From contig NZ_JOJE01000070.1 in the NCBI RefSeq assembly GCF_000720255.1, positions 1 through 24,270 of the forward strand: DNA of 24,270 bases, in the 5' to 3' direction. Shown in pieces: positions 1-6,537 of this stretch. The notes under the pieces are model-generated. The model saw only the letters and a program-made list of their open reading frames with translations. It had not been told where the DNA came from and searched no databases. Position 1 is the stretch's first letter, and the number at the start of each line of letters is the position of its first letter. The position numbers and the translations under genes are program-made. The stretch is from Streptomyces griseus subsp. griseus (GTDB taxonomy: Bacteria > Actinomycetota > Actinomycetes > Streptomycetales > Streptomycetaceae).

Positions 1-366
1 CTCCAGCACGCAGAACTCGTTGCCCTCCGGGTCGGCGAGGACCGTCCACGGCACATCGCCCTGGCCCACGTCGGCGGGCGTCGCACCGAGGGCCCGCAGA
101 CGCGCGACCAGCTCCGCCTGATGGGCCGTAGAGGTGGTGGCGAGATCGAGGTGCACGCGGTTCTTCGTCGTCGTCTTGGGTTCCGGGACGGGAACGACGT
201 CGATGCCCACGGCGACCGGGTCCGGCCAGACGAGGCCGCCGACGGGACCGACGTAGGTGGTCACGCCGGGGCTGTAAGCGCTCCAGCCGAGCGCCTCCGC
301 CCAGAACCGGCCGACCGCCAAGCCGTCCAGGGCCTTCATGTTCACGTGAACAGGTCGCAGTGCCAT
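1..366 (-). CDS. VOC/glyoxalase-like domain protein, C-terminus cut by window edge
   Basis: The visible 122 residues begin MALRPVHVNMKALDG and end at the window edge in a DPEGNEFCVLE segment. That late strand motif (DP-GN-FC-L), together with an earlier RVHLDLAT strand and a helix with ARLRALGA, is typical of vicinal-oxygen-chelate proteins of the small Streptomyces glyoxalase-like type. Members have a paired beta-alpha-beta fold and act as metal-dependent lyases, dioxygenases or resistance proteins, and the substrate cannot be told from sequence here. The His in HLDL and the Glu of FCVLE are at usual metal-ligand positions. The ATG at 366 is preceded by TAGGAT ending 7 nt upstream, so the mRNA may be leaderless; the AGGA inside that hexamer could alternatively act as a ribosome binding site. 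Family is fairly certain, function unknown. Confidence 0.8.
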   Translation of the reverse strand, partial: MALRPVHVNMKALDGLAVGRFWAEALGWSAYSPGVTTYVGPVGGLVWPDPVAVGIDVVPVPEPKTTTKNRVHLDLATTSTAHQAELVARLRALGATPADVGQGDVPWTVLADPEGNEFCVLE

Positions 367-373
367 ACCAATG

Positions 374-379
374 ATCCTA
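374..379 (-). promoter_or_regulatory. -10 element TAGGAT for the VOC gene
   Basis: On the minus strand TAGGAT, a perfect Streptomyces -10, ends 7 nt before the ATG at 366, which places the transcription start at or next to the start codon. No good -35 hexamer is visible 17-18 nt upstream. Confidence 0.5.
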
Positions 380-420
380 TGCACCGGCTCTGCGACGATC
401 CGCATCCCGAAAAGCCCGAA

Positions 421-447
421 GGCGGCCGCCCGTATAGGGCAGCCGCC
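421..447 (-). terminator. Terminator downstream of the L,D-transpeptidase gene
   Basis: An inverted repeat with 11-bp arms (421-431 and 437-447, one mismatch) surrounds a 5-nt loop. On the minus strand it is followed by TTCGGGCTTTTCGG, and it begins 23 nt after the transpeptidase stop codon. Confidence 0.75.
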
Positions 448-469
448 TCTCGGTCGGTCGTGGCGGGAC

Positions 470-1720
470 CTACGCGGCCGAGCCGGCCTTCCACTGCTCC
501 CAGCTCATGTTCCAGCCGTTGAGGCCGTTGTCCGGGGCGACGGTCTTGTCTCCGGTGTTCTTGACGATGACGACGTCACCGACGATGGAGTTGTTGTAGA
601 ACCAAGCGCCCGGGGTGTTCGGGTCGTTGGCGCCCTTGGCGTCCTGGAGGCCGACACAGCCGTGACTGGTGTTGACGGAACCGAAGATGGACTTCGCGCC
701 CCAGTAGTTGCCGTGCACGAACGTGCCGGAGTTGGTCAGGCGGATGGCGTGCGGCACGTCCTTGATGTCGTACTCGCCCTTGCCGTCGTCGTCGGTGAAG
801 CCCACGGTCGCGCCGTTCATGCGCGTCTCCTTGAACTTCTCCGACATCACCATGATGCCCTCGTACGTCTTGTTCTGCGGCGACCCGGCGGAGATCGGTA
901 TGGTCCGGATGGTCTTGCCGTCCTGCGTGACCTTCATCTGCTTGGTCTTCGCGTCGACGGTCGTCACCTGGTTGCGGCCGATCTTGAAGGTGACCGTCTT
1001 CTGCTGCACACCTTGGACACCGTTGGCGCCCTCCACTCCGTCGAGCGCGAGCTTCAGCGTGACGGTGGAGTTCTCCTTCCAGTAGTCGTCCGGACGGCAG
1101 TCCATGCGCAGACCGCTGAACCAGTGACAGGCGACCTCCTGGCCGCTGCTGGAGGAGACCGTGATGCCCTTCTGGACGGCGGCCCGGTTGGTGATCTCCT
1201 TGTTGAAGTTGATCGACACGGGCATGCCCACACCGACGGTCGAGCCGTCCTCGGGCGTGAAGTTGGCTATGAAGCTGTTGGACGGGGAGACCGTGGTGAA
1301 GGAGGCGTTCTCGTGGGCCTCACGACCGTCCGAGTCCTTCGCGGTCGCCGTCAGCTTGTAGGTGGTGGAGCGCTCCAGCTGGACACTGGGCTTCCAGCTC
1401 GTCTTGTCGGCGGAGAGCTGACCCGCGACGGCGGCGCCGTCGGCCGTCGTCATGGACACCTGGGTGAGCGTGCCCTTGCTGACCTTGACGGTCGCCGAGT
1501 TGTTGATGGAGGCGTTGGAGGAGCCGTCCTTGGGGGTGATCTGGATGTCGGCCTCGGACGCCTTCTTGGCCGCCGCCTCGTCGGCCTTGGCCTGTGACGT
1601 GTCCTTGCCCCCCTTGTCGGAGGCGCCTGCGTCACCGTCGGAACATGCCGAGAGCACCAACACACCGCCGAGCAGTGCGGACGCGGCCATCAGGCGCCTG
1701 CGCCGCTTACTGTTCGTCAT
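470..1720 (-). CDS. L,D-transpeptidase lipoprotein (Ig-like domains + YkuD)
   Basis: This 416-residue exported protein should form 3-3 cross-links in peptidoglycan on the outer face of the membrane. A basic n-region (SKRRRRLM), a hydrophobic stretch and a lipobox LSAC with the lipidated Cys at about residue 26 mark it as a lipoprotein. Two Ig-like beta domains follow (about 60-145 and 146-250), then the YkuD catalytic domain (about 255-395). The catalytic signature is complete: His in VHGNYW (about 336), then SHGCVGL with the nucleophilic Cys about 355. The tail WNMSWEQWKAGSA is typical of actinobacterial homologues. The chosen ATG at 1720 has GGAG 9 nt upstream and gives the better signal peptide; an in-frame ATG at 1735 would add five residues. 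It is transcribed alone and ends at a strong hairpin. Confidence 0.93.
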   Translation of the reverse strand: MTNSKRRRRLMAASALLGGVLVLSACSDGDAGASDKGGKDTSQAKADEAAAKKASEADIQITPKDGSSNASINNSATVKVSKGTLTQVSMTTADGAAVAGQLSADKTSWKPSVQLERSTTYKLTATAKDSDGREAHENASFTTVSPSNSFIANFTPEDGSTVGVGMPVSINFNKEITNRAAVQKGITVSSSSGQEVACHWFSGLRMDCRPDDYWKENSTVTLKLALDGVEGANGVQGVQQKTVTFKIGRNQVTTVDAKTKQMKVTQDGKTIRTIPISAGSPQNKTYEGIMVMSEKFKETRMNGATVGFTDDDGKGEYDIKDVPHAIRLTNSGTFVHGNYWGAKSIFGSVNTSHGCVGLQDAKGANDPNTPGAWFYNNSIVGDVVIVKNTGDKTVAPDNGLNGWNMSWEQWKAGSAA

Positions 1721-1794
1721 CACTCGCTTCTCCATGGTTGCCGAATCCCCAAAAAGCCCGAGAGTCCCCGTTAAGAATCTTCAACGCTACGACC

Positions 1795-1809
1795 GGTTCA
1801 TCCCGTTCC
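1795..1809 (-). promoter_or_regulatory. Possible ECF-sigma -35 motifs upstream of the L,D-transpeptidase gene
   Basis: The minus strand carries GGAAC (1805-1809) and GAACC (1795-1799), like the -35 GGAAC core of envelope-stress ECF promoters. No -10 at a proper 16-17 nt spacing could be assigned; TCTTA at 1772-1776 is 18 nt from the second motif. It is reported only because envelope-stress control of an L,D-transpeptidase would make biological sense. Confidence 0.2.
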
Positions 1810-1909
1810 ACATTCCTCGTATGTGTGGGGCACGCCACTTCGCCAGTTGGGGCGATCCGCCGGGGCGGGTGGTGCGGCTGTCGGTCCGTGCGCACGTTGA
1901 GACGACGAA

Positions 1910-1937
1910 ACCCCGGGGGGTGGTTGCCGCCCGGGGT
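1910..1937 (-). terminator. Hairpin terminator after the acidic unknown gene
   Basis: Arms of 11 bp (1910-1920 and 1927-1937, one G-G mismatch) enclose a 6-nt loop. The minus-strand transcript continues into TTTCGTCGTC. The hairpin lies 20 nt beyond the stop codon of the gene at 1957. Confidence 0.7.
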
Positions 1938-1956
1938 CACGATTTCCCAGGAACGC

Positions 1957-2319
1957 TCAGCCAATGCCGCCCGCGCGGCCGACTTCGTCGTCGTCGCCGT
2001 CCTCATCCACATCATCGTCGTCGATGCCCCAGTCAGGCGAGTCCGGGTCGTAGACGATCGGCTCGCTCGACCAGGACGCCTGCTGGAGTTCGACCCCCGG
2101 CACCCCGCTGACCAGGTCAAACGGCTCGACGAGATAGGCGAGCGCCTCCGCGGTGTCTTCCGTCACAGCGTTCTCGACATGGGCCCGCTCCTCCTGCGGC
2201 ATCTCCCGATCGCTCGCGACCCGGCGCAGCGCGGCCTTGATCAGCTCGTCCCTGTCGTCCACTTCGACGACGAGTTCCACACGAAGACGGACAAAACGTG
2301 ATGTCTCTGCAGTGCTCAT
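1957..2319 (-). CDS. Small acidic protein of unknown function
   Basis: This 120-residue protein is not recognised by family. It has no signal peptide or membrane segment, so it is predicted cytoplasmic. Residues 10-70 look like an ordered alpha/beta domain (alternating RLRVELVVEV strand, then amphipathic helices with EERAHVENAV and TAEALAYLV). Residues 92-112 form a very acidic run (DSPDWGIDDDDVDEDG and following Asp/Glu) and the end is Gly-rich. The tail could bind metal or a basic partner, but that is only a guess. The ATG at 2319 has no Shine-Dalgarno sequence but does have TAGTCT ending 6 nt upstream, which argues for this start and for leaderless transcription. It is divergent from the LAXTG gene. 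Codon bias is normal for the genome, supporting a real gene. Confidence 0.8.
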   Translation of the reverse strand: MSTAETSRFVRLRVELVVEVDDRDELIKAALRRVASDREMPQEERAHVENAVTEDTAEALAYLVEPFDLVSGVPGVELQQASWSSEPIVYDPDSPDWGIDDDDVDEDGDDDEVGRAGGIG

Positions 2320-2325
2320 GGCGCG

Positions 2326-2331
2326 AGACTA
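2326..2331 (-). promoter_or_regulatory. -10 element TAGTCT for the acidic unknown gene
   Basis: TAGTCT fits TANNNT and ends 6 nt before the ATG at 2319, with no ribosome binding site between them. No clear -35 is visible. Confidence 0.45.
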
Positions 2332-2375
2332 CGGCCCGATGCTCCCGTGACTTTCCCGTGACCCGCGCCTTTCAC

Positions 2376-2381
2376 TAACAT
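2376..2381 (+). promoter_or_regulatory. Candidate -10 TAACAT for the LAXTG gene
   Basis: TAACAT fits TANNNT and would give a leader of about 40 nt that contains the AGGGGA ribosome binding site before the GTG at 2429. No convincing -35 is seen, so this is weak. Confidence 0.3.
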
Positions 2382-2428
2382 CGCCCCACACGGCCAATTC
2401 GCCAGCGCTACAAGGGGATCGATATTCC

Positions 2429-2776
2429 GTGTCATCCGCTCGCCGTCCGTTGCTGACCGCCACCGCCGCGGGGACCCTCCTCGCCGCCCTGTGGTTCGTC
2501 CCGTCCGCCAACGCGACACAGGAGGCCCCTGCCAGAACGGAGGCCCCGGCGACCACGACGACGCAGGTCACCCAGCAGGCGAGGGTGGCGTCCGCGGTCG
2601 ACACGACCGACTCGGTCGACGCGACGGTCACCACGGCCGACACCGCCGGCGACACCCGGCTCGCCGACACGGGCAGCTTCGACACCACCCCGTACGTCGC
2701 CGGAGGCACCATCTGCCTCGCGCTGGGCGCCGGGTTCGTCGTCTACTCGGTACGCCGGGAACGTCTCGGTTTTTGA
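2429..2776 (+). CDS. Small LAXTG surface protein (sortase E substrate)
   Basis: This 115-residue protein has the full layout of a cell-wall-anchored protein. There is an N-terminal signal peptide with basic ARR start and ANA cleavage site near residue 29, then a short Ala/Thr/Val/Asp-rich stretch (30-76). LADTG follows at 78-82, then a hydrophobic segment (about 88-108) and a basic tail VRRERLGF. LAXTG is the recognition motif of class E sortases of high-GC Gram-positives, including Streptomyces, so the protein is predicted to be linked to peptidoglycan. The mature exposed part is only about 50 residues, mostly low-complexity, so it may be a spacer or stalk protein; no adhesin domain is seen. 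The GTG start at 2429 has AGGGGA about 10 nt upstream. A sortase gene is not in this window. Confidence 0.82.
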   Translation: MSSARRPLLTATAAGTLLAALWFVPSANATQEAPARTEAPATTTTQVTQQARVASAVDTTDSVDATVTTADTAGDTRLADTGSFDTTPYVAGGTICLALGAGFVVYSVRRERLGF

Positions 2777-2782
2777 AATTGC

Positions 2783-2812
2783 TTGACGTGCCCTTGACCA
2801 GCCGCTCATAGT
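2783..2812 (+). promoter_or_regulatory. Promoter TTGACG-N18-CATAGT of the lipoprotein gene
   Basis: TTGACG (2783-2788) and CATAGT (2807-2812) are separated by 18 nt. The -10 ends 6 nt before the ATG at 2819, so transcription should begin on or next to the start codon. No Shine-Dalgarno sequence precedes the ATG. Confidence 0.65.
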
Positions 2813-2818
2813 CCGCCC

Positions 2819-3619
2819 ATGAAGAGATCATCGGGGGCGCGGCTGTGCGCCACGGCCACGCTGGGCGCACTGTCGCTCGCCCTCCTCACGGGCTGTTCCG
2901 ACGAAGGGGCGGACTCCAAGGACGACGCCAAGTCCGGGGGGTCAGGGGGTTCCCCCTCGTCGCCCGTTGCGACCGCGACGGCGCGCACCGCCGCCGAGTT
3001 GGAGAAGCTGCTCCTCGCCCAGGGCGAGGTCAAGGGCTACCGGGTCACCTCGGGCGACGACACCCTGCCGAAGTCGAAGAGCGATGTGAAGACCGACAAG
3101 GCCGAGTGCGCGCCGCTCGCCTACGCCATGTCCGGTCTCGCGCCCGGCGAGACGGAGGCGAACGCGAGCAACACCGTCACGGAGGACAAGGCCTCGGACG
3201 CCGCCTCCAAGAACCCGAAGGACCTCAGCGAGGAGGACATCGCGGGCGCCTTCAAGGTCGACATGACCTTCGTGGGTCTCTCCTCCTACGACGGTGACCG
3301 CGCCGTGAGGGCCCTGAATTCCGTCTCCGACGGCGTCAAGGCCTGCTCCGGCGGCTTCGGCATCACGTCCCAGGGCGAGAAGCAGAAGATCACCAAGGTG
3401 GCCGAGGGCAAGGCCTCGGGCGCCGGTGACGAGTCGGTGGCGTTCTCCGTGAGCTCCGACATGGACGGCCAGGGCACGGCCACGTTCAACACCGAGGTGG
3501 TGCGCGTCGGCAACACCGTCGCCACGTACTACACCGTGAACTTCGGCAATCTGGAGACCGGCAAGGCGGCCGAGATCCCGTCCGCCGTGATCGAGGGCCA
3601 GGCGGCCAAGCTCAAGTGA
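2819..3619 (+). CDS. Conserved lipoprotein of unknown function
   Basis: The 266-residue product starts MKRSSGARLC, has a hydrophobic core and a lipobox LLTGC (Cys about 26), and is therefore predicted to be anchored on the outer face of the membrane. A Ser/Gly/Asp-rich linker (27-50) leads to a domain from about 55 onward. Recognisable blocks are a TAAELEKLLLAQGEVKGY helix and a beta-rich C-terminal half with SVAFSVSSD and TVATYYTVNFGN strands. This resembles the sensor-type or PknH-like extracellular fold seen in many Streptomyces lipoproteins, but I cannot assign a function. No Shine-Dalgarno sequence is present; a good promoter ends 6 nt upstream of the ATG, suggesting leaderless expression. 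It converges on hutH across a shared hairpin. Confidence 0.88.
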   Translation: MKRSSGARLCATATLGALSLALLTGCSDEGADSKDDAKSGGSGGSPSSPVATATARTAAELEKLLLAQGEVKGYRVTSGDDTLPKSKSDVKTDKAECAPLAYAMSGLAPGETEANASNTVTEDKASDAASKNPKDLSEEDIAGAFKVDMTFVGLSSYDGDRAVRALNSVSDGVKACSGGFGITSQGEKQKITKVAEGKASGAGDESVAFSVSSDMDGQGTATFNTEVVRVGNTVATYYTVNFGNLETGKAAEIPSAVIEGQAAKLK

Positions 3620-3624
3620 CGTCC

Positions 3625-3662
3625 GCGGGGGCCCGCCGTCGTAGGCGACGGCGGGGCCCCGC
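3625..3662. terminator. Bidirectional terminator between lipoprotein gene and hutH
   Basis: Arms of 17 bp (3625-3641 and 3646-3662, one mismatch) with a 4-nt loop lie between the convergent stop codons at 3619 and 3681. On the plus strand TGTGTTCG follows. The symmetry lets it serve both genes. Confidence 0.85.
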
Positions 3663-3680
3663 TGTGTTCGCCTCGTTCGT

Positions 3681-5225
3681 TTACCGGAGCGGCCCGGTGA
3701 CCGTCTCCACCGTCGCGACCAGCCGCCCCTCGCGCACGTAGACGTCCGCCGCCGCGAGGTCCGGGGCGAGGAAGCGGTCGGGGCCGGGTCCCTGGACCCC
3801 GGCCGCCCGTACGCCGTCGATGACCGCCCGGGTGGCCGGCGCCGGAGCGAGGCCCTCGCGCAGCTCCACGGCACGGGTGGCGGCGTACAACTCGATCGCG
3901 AGCACGCGCGTGAGGTTGTCGACGGCGGTGCGCAGCTTGCGGGCCGCGGACCAGCCCATGGAGACGTGGTCCTCCTGCATCGCCGAGGACGGGATCGAGT
4001 CCGCGGACGCCGGTACGGCCAGCCGCTTCATCTCGCTCACCAGCGCGGCCTGCGTGTACTGGGCGATCATCAGCCCGGAGTCGACGCCGGCGTCGTCCGC
4101 CAGGAACGGCGGCAGACCGTGACTGCGGTTCTTGTCCAGCAGCCGGTCGGTGCGCCGCTCGGCGATGGAGGCGAGGTCGGCGGCGGCGATGGCGAGGAAG
4201 TCGAGGACGTAGGCGACCGGGGCGCCGTGGAAGTTGCCGTTGGACTCCACCCGCCCGTCGGGCAGGACGACCGGGTTGTCGACCGCCGACGCCAGCTCGC
4301 GCTCGGCGACCAGGCGGGCGTGCGCGAGGGTGTCGCGTCCGGCGCCCGCGACCTGCGGGGCGCAGCGCACCGAGTAGGCGTCCTGGACGCGCGGGGCGTC
4401 GTCCTGGTGGTGGCCGGTCAGGTCCGAGCCCTTCAGCACGGCCAGCATGTTGGCGGCGGCCGCTCCCTGACCGGGGTGCGGGCGGATGGCGTGCAGCTCG
4501 GGGGCCAGGACCTTGTCGGTGCCGAGGAGTGCTTCGAGGCTGAGGGCCGCCGTGACGTCGGCGGACTTGTACAGCGTCTCCAAATCGGCGAGGGCCATGA
4601 CCAGCATGCCGAGCATGCCGTCGGTGCCGTTGAGCAGGGCGAGGCCCTCCTTCTCGCGCAGCTCGACGGGGGCGATGCCGTGCTCGGCGAGGAGCTCACC
4701 GGCGGGCCGTACGACACCGTCCGGGCCCTCCGCGTCCCCCTCCCCCATGAGCGCGAGGGCGCAGTGGGACAGCGGGGCCAGGTCGCCGGAGCAGCCGAGG
4801 GAGCCGTACTCGTGGACGACCGGGGTGATCCGGGCGTTGAGCAGGTCGGCCATGGTCTGCGCGACCTCGGGGCGGACACCGGTGTGCCCGGAGCAGACGG
4901 TCTTCAGCCGCAGGAACATCAGCGCGCGTACGACCTCCCGCTCCACCCGGGGCCCCATGCCGGCGGCGTGCGAGCGGACGATGTTGCGCTGCAACTGGGC
5001 GCGCAGCTCCGGGCTGATGTGCCGGGTCGCCAGGGCGCCGAAGCCGGTGCTCACGCCGTAGACGGGCTCCGGCTTGGCCGCCAGCTGATCCACGATCTCG
5101 CGGGCCGCGGCGAGGGCCGCGACCGCCTCCCCGGAGAGCTCGACCCGGGCACCGCCGCGCGCCACGGCGAGCACGTCGGACGCGGTCACGCCGGACGTCC
5201 CCACCACCACAGTGTGCATATCCAT
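3681..5225 (-). CDS. hutH: Histidine ammonia-lyase (histidase)
   Basis: Converts L-histidine to trans-urocanate and ammonia, the first step of histidine degradation, in the cytoplasm. The 514 residues match the usual HutH length. The electrophilic MIO cofactor arises by cyclisation of an internal tripeptide; here the segment YGSLGCSGDLAPLSH has Cys145-Ser146-Gly147 rather than the commoner Ala-Ser-Gly, a substitution I recall for Streptomyces histidases. The catalytic Tyr lies in YGVSTGFG (about residue 56), and QDAYSVRCAPQ, FHGAP and the NPV region are all present. I chose the ATG at 5225 (MDMHTVVVG): TACGCT ends 7 nt upstream, and there is no Shine-Dalgarno sequence. An in-frame GTG at 5261 would add 12 residues lying inside the predicted promoter. 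No other hut gene is adjacent, so the gene appears monocistronic. Confidence 0.97.
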   Translation of the reverse strand: MDMHTVVVGTSGVTASDVLAVARGGARVELSGEAVAALAAAREIVDQLAAKPEPVYGVSTGFGALATRHISPELRAQLQRNIVRSHAAGMGPRVEREVVRALMFLRLKTVCSGHTGVRPEVAQTMADLLNARITPVVHEYGSLGCSGDLAPLSHCALALMGEGDAEGPDGVVRPAGELLAEHGIAPVELREKEGLALLNGTDGMLGMLVMALADLETLYKSADVTAALSLEALLGTDKVLAPELHAIRPHPGQGAAAANMLAVLKGSDLTGHHQDDAPRVQDAYSVRCAPQVAGAGRDTLAHARLVAERELASAVDNPVVLPDGRVESNGNFHGAPVAYVLDFLAIAAADLASIAERRTDRLLDKNRSHGLPPFLADDAGVDSGLMIAQYTQAALVSEMKRLAVPASADSIPSSAMQEDHVSMGWSAARKLRTAVDNLTRVLAIELYAATRAVELREGLAPAPATRAVIDGVRAAGVQGPGPDRFLAPDLAAADVYVREGRLVATVETVTGPLR

Positions 5226-5232
5226 ATTCAGG

Positions 5233-5261
5233 AGCGTACGCAGTGAATTCGAAGATGTCAC
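5233..5261 (-). promoter_or_regulatory. hutH promoter GTGACA-N17-TACGCT
   Basis: On the minus strand GTGACA (5256-5261) and TACGCT (5233-5238) are exactly 17 nt apart. The -10 ends 7 nt before the ATG at 5225, predicting a leaderless hutH message. Confidence 0.65.
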
Positions 5262-5315
5262 CAGTGGGTGGCTGGTTCGCCCCTTACGCGGTGGGGTCTC
5301 GGTGCCGTGCGCGGC

Positions 5316-6458
5316 TCATGGGCGTCCGCGGAAGCGGCGCCGTTCGGCGCCCGGCTCCGGCGGCGGTTCGTCGGCGAGGCGTACGACGGGATCCTCGGGC
5401 CCCTCCCGGCCGGCGACGACCGGCCTGGTCGCCCGCAGGGCCTTGGCCCGGTACTGGGCGGCGTCGGCGAGCCGGAAGAGGCGGCGGGCGTCGCGCACCG
5501 GGCCGATGGGGTCCTCGGTGGAGGCGACACCACAGGCCACGCCGTCACCCAGCTCCAGTTCCGCGGCACGCCGGCACAGTTCCCCGGCCACCTTCACCAC
5601 GTCGTCCGCGGGCGGGCCGACCGCGAGCAGACAGAACTCGTCACCGCCGAGGCGGGCGGCGAGCGCGCCCGGCAGCATCGCACCGCACAGCGACAGCACC
5701 GACCCGAACCGCTCCAGCAGCCGGTCGCCGACGGCGTGCCCCTGGGTGTCGTTGACCCGCTTGAGCCCGTTCACGTCGCAGACCACGAGACTCACGGTGA
5801 CGCCCTGAACGCCATGCCGTTCGATCGCCTCGTCCAGCCGTACGTCGACGGCGCGGCGGTTGGCGAGACCGGTGAGCGCGTCGGTGAAGGCCAGGCGGCG
5901 GGCCTCCTCCAGACGTTCGGTCTGCGCGATCCCGGCGGCGACGACGGAGGCCAGGACGGTGGCGAAGTCGGCGTCGGCGCGGTCGAAGACGGGGGTGCCG
6001 GTGGAGCGGGCGACGTACAGCTCACCCCAGGCGCGGCCGTGCAGGACGATCGGGGCGACGACGCAGGAGCCGCGGCCGCGGCGGCGCAGGGCGGCGACGC
6101 GCTGGTGGCAGTAGCCGGACTGGCCCGCTGCGGGGCCGTCGGCCGTCTCGACCCAGGCGTTGGGCTCACCGCCACCGGCCCAGCGTTCGTGCAGGAACTC
6201 GGTGATCTCGGGGAACTGGTGCACGGGGTAGGCCTCGGCCTCGGGGAACTCCTCCTCGCCCGACGCCCGGTCCCCCACGTTCACGAGGACCCGCAGCCGC
6301 CCCAGGTCCCGCTCCCACAGCGACAGCGCGGCGAAGCTCCCGGCAAGCGCCCTGCACGCCCCGAGCGCCGCGGCCCGCCATGACTCACGCGGGCCGTGCG
6401 CGGCGGCCATGCCCTGCGCCAACGCCACCACAGCCGCGAGCCGTCTGTCCTCACCCAT
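5316..6458 (-). CDS. cdgE: GAF-GGDEF diguanylate cyclase
   Basis: Predicted to make c-di-GMP from two GTP; in Streptomyces c-di-GMP controls development through BldD and RsiG. The 380-residue protein has a GAF-like sensor region (about 25-180), a short linker helix (TERLEEARRLAF) and a GGDEF domain (about 190-345). The active-site loop RLGGDEF is intact, and the metal/GTP motif DVNGLKRVND and GHAVGD are present. At the inhibitory I-site, where RxxD is usual five residues before GGDEF, the sequence reads MLPG, so product inhibition there is not expected. The architecture and position beside hutH match the Streptomyces protein I know as CdgE (SCO4931); the symbol rests on memory. Start: ATG 6458 (or GTG 6461) with TAGCCT 6 nt upstream. 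The tail after about 345 is low-complexity. Confidence 0.9.
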   Translation of the reverse strand: MGEDRRLAAVVALAQGMAAAHGPRESWRAAALGACRALAGSFAALSLWERDLGRLRVLVNVGDRASGEEEFPEAEAYPVHQFPEITEFLHERWAGGGEPNAWVETADGPAAGQSGYCHQRVAALRRRGRGSCVVAPIVLHGRAWGELYVARSTGTPVFDRADADFATVLASVVAAGIAQTERLEEARRLAFTDALTGLANRRAVDVRLDEAIERHGVQGVTVSLVVCDVNGLKRVNDTQGHAVGDRLLERFGSVLSLCGAMLPGALAARLGGDEFCLLAVGPPADDVVKVAGELCRRAAELELGDGVACGVASTEDPIGPVRDARRLFRLADAAQYRAKALRATRPVVAGREGPEDPVVRLADEPPPEPGAERRRFRGRP

Positions 6459-6464
6459 CACCCC

Positions 6465-6470
6465 AGGCTA
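6465..6470 (-). promoter_or_regulatory. Candidate -10 TAGCCT for the diguanylate cyclase gene
   Basis: TAGCCT fits TANNNT and ends 6 nt before the ATG at 6458 on the minus strand. The -35 region is not recognisable, so an activator or another sigma factor may be needed. Confidence 0.4.
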
Positions 6471-6499
6471 GGGATATTTCGCCTAAAAAGGGACGCAAA

Positions 6500-6511
6500 G
6501 TGCGGCCGCAC
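6500..6511 (-). terminator. Weak hairpin after the crotonase gene
   Basis: A perfect 12-bp palindrome (GTGCGGCCGCAC) lies 27 nt beyond the stop of the enoyl-CoA hydratase gene. Read on the minus strand it is followed by TTTGCGTCCCTTTTT. It may be a short intrinsic terminator or a protein site. Confidence 0.35.
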
Positions 6512-6537
6512 GAGGTGGTGAACAGGCACAGTCCCGC

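Noticed and set aside
1772..1809. Confident sigma-E promoter for the L,D-transpeptidase
   Set aside because: GGAAC motifs are present, but no -10 sits at the expected 16-17 nt spacing; kept only as a low-confidence feature.
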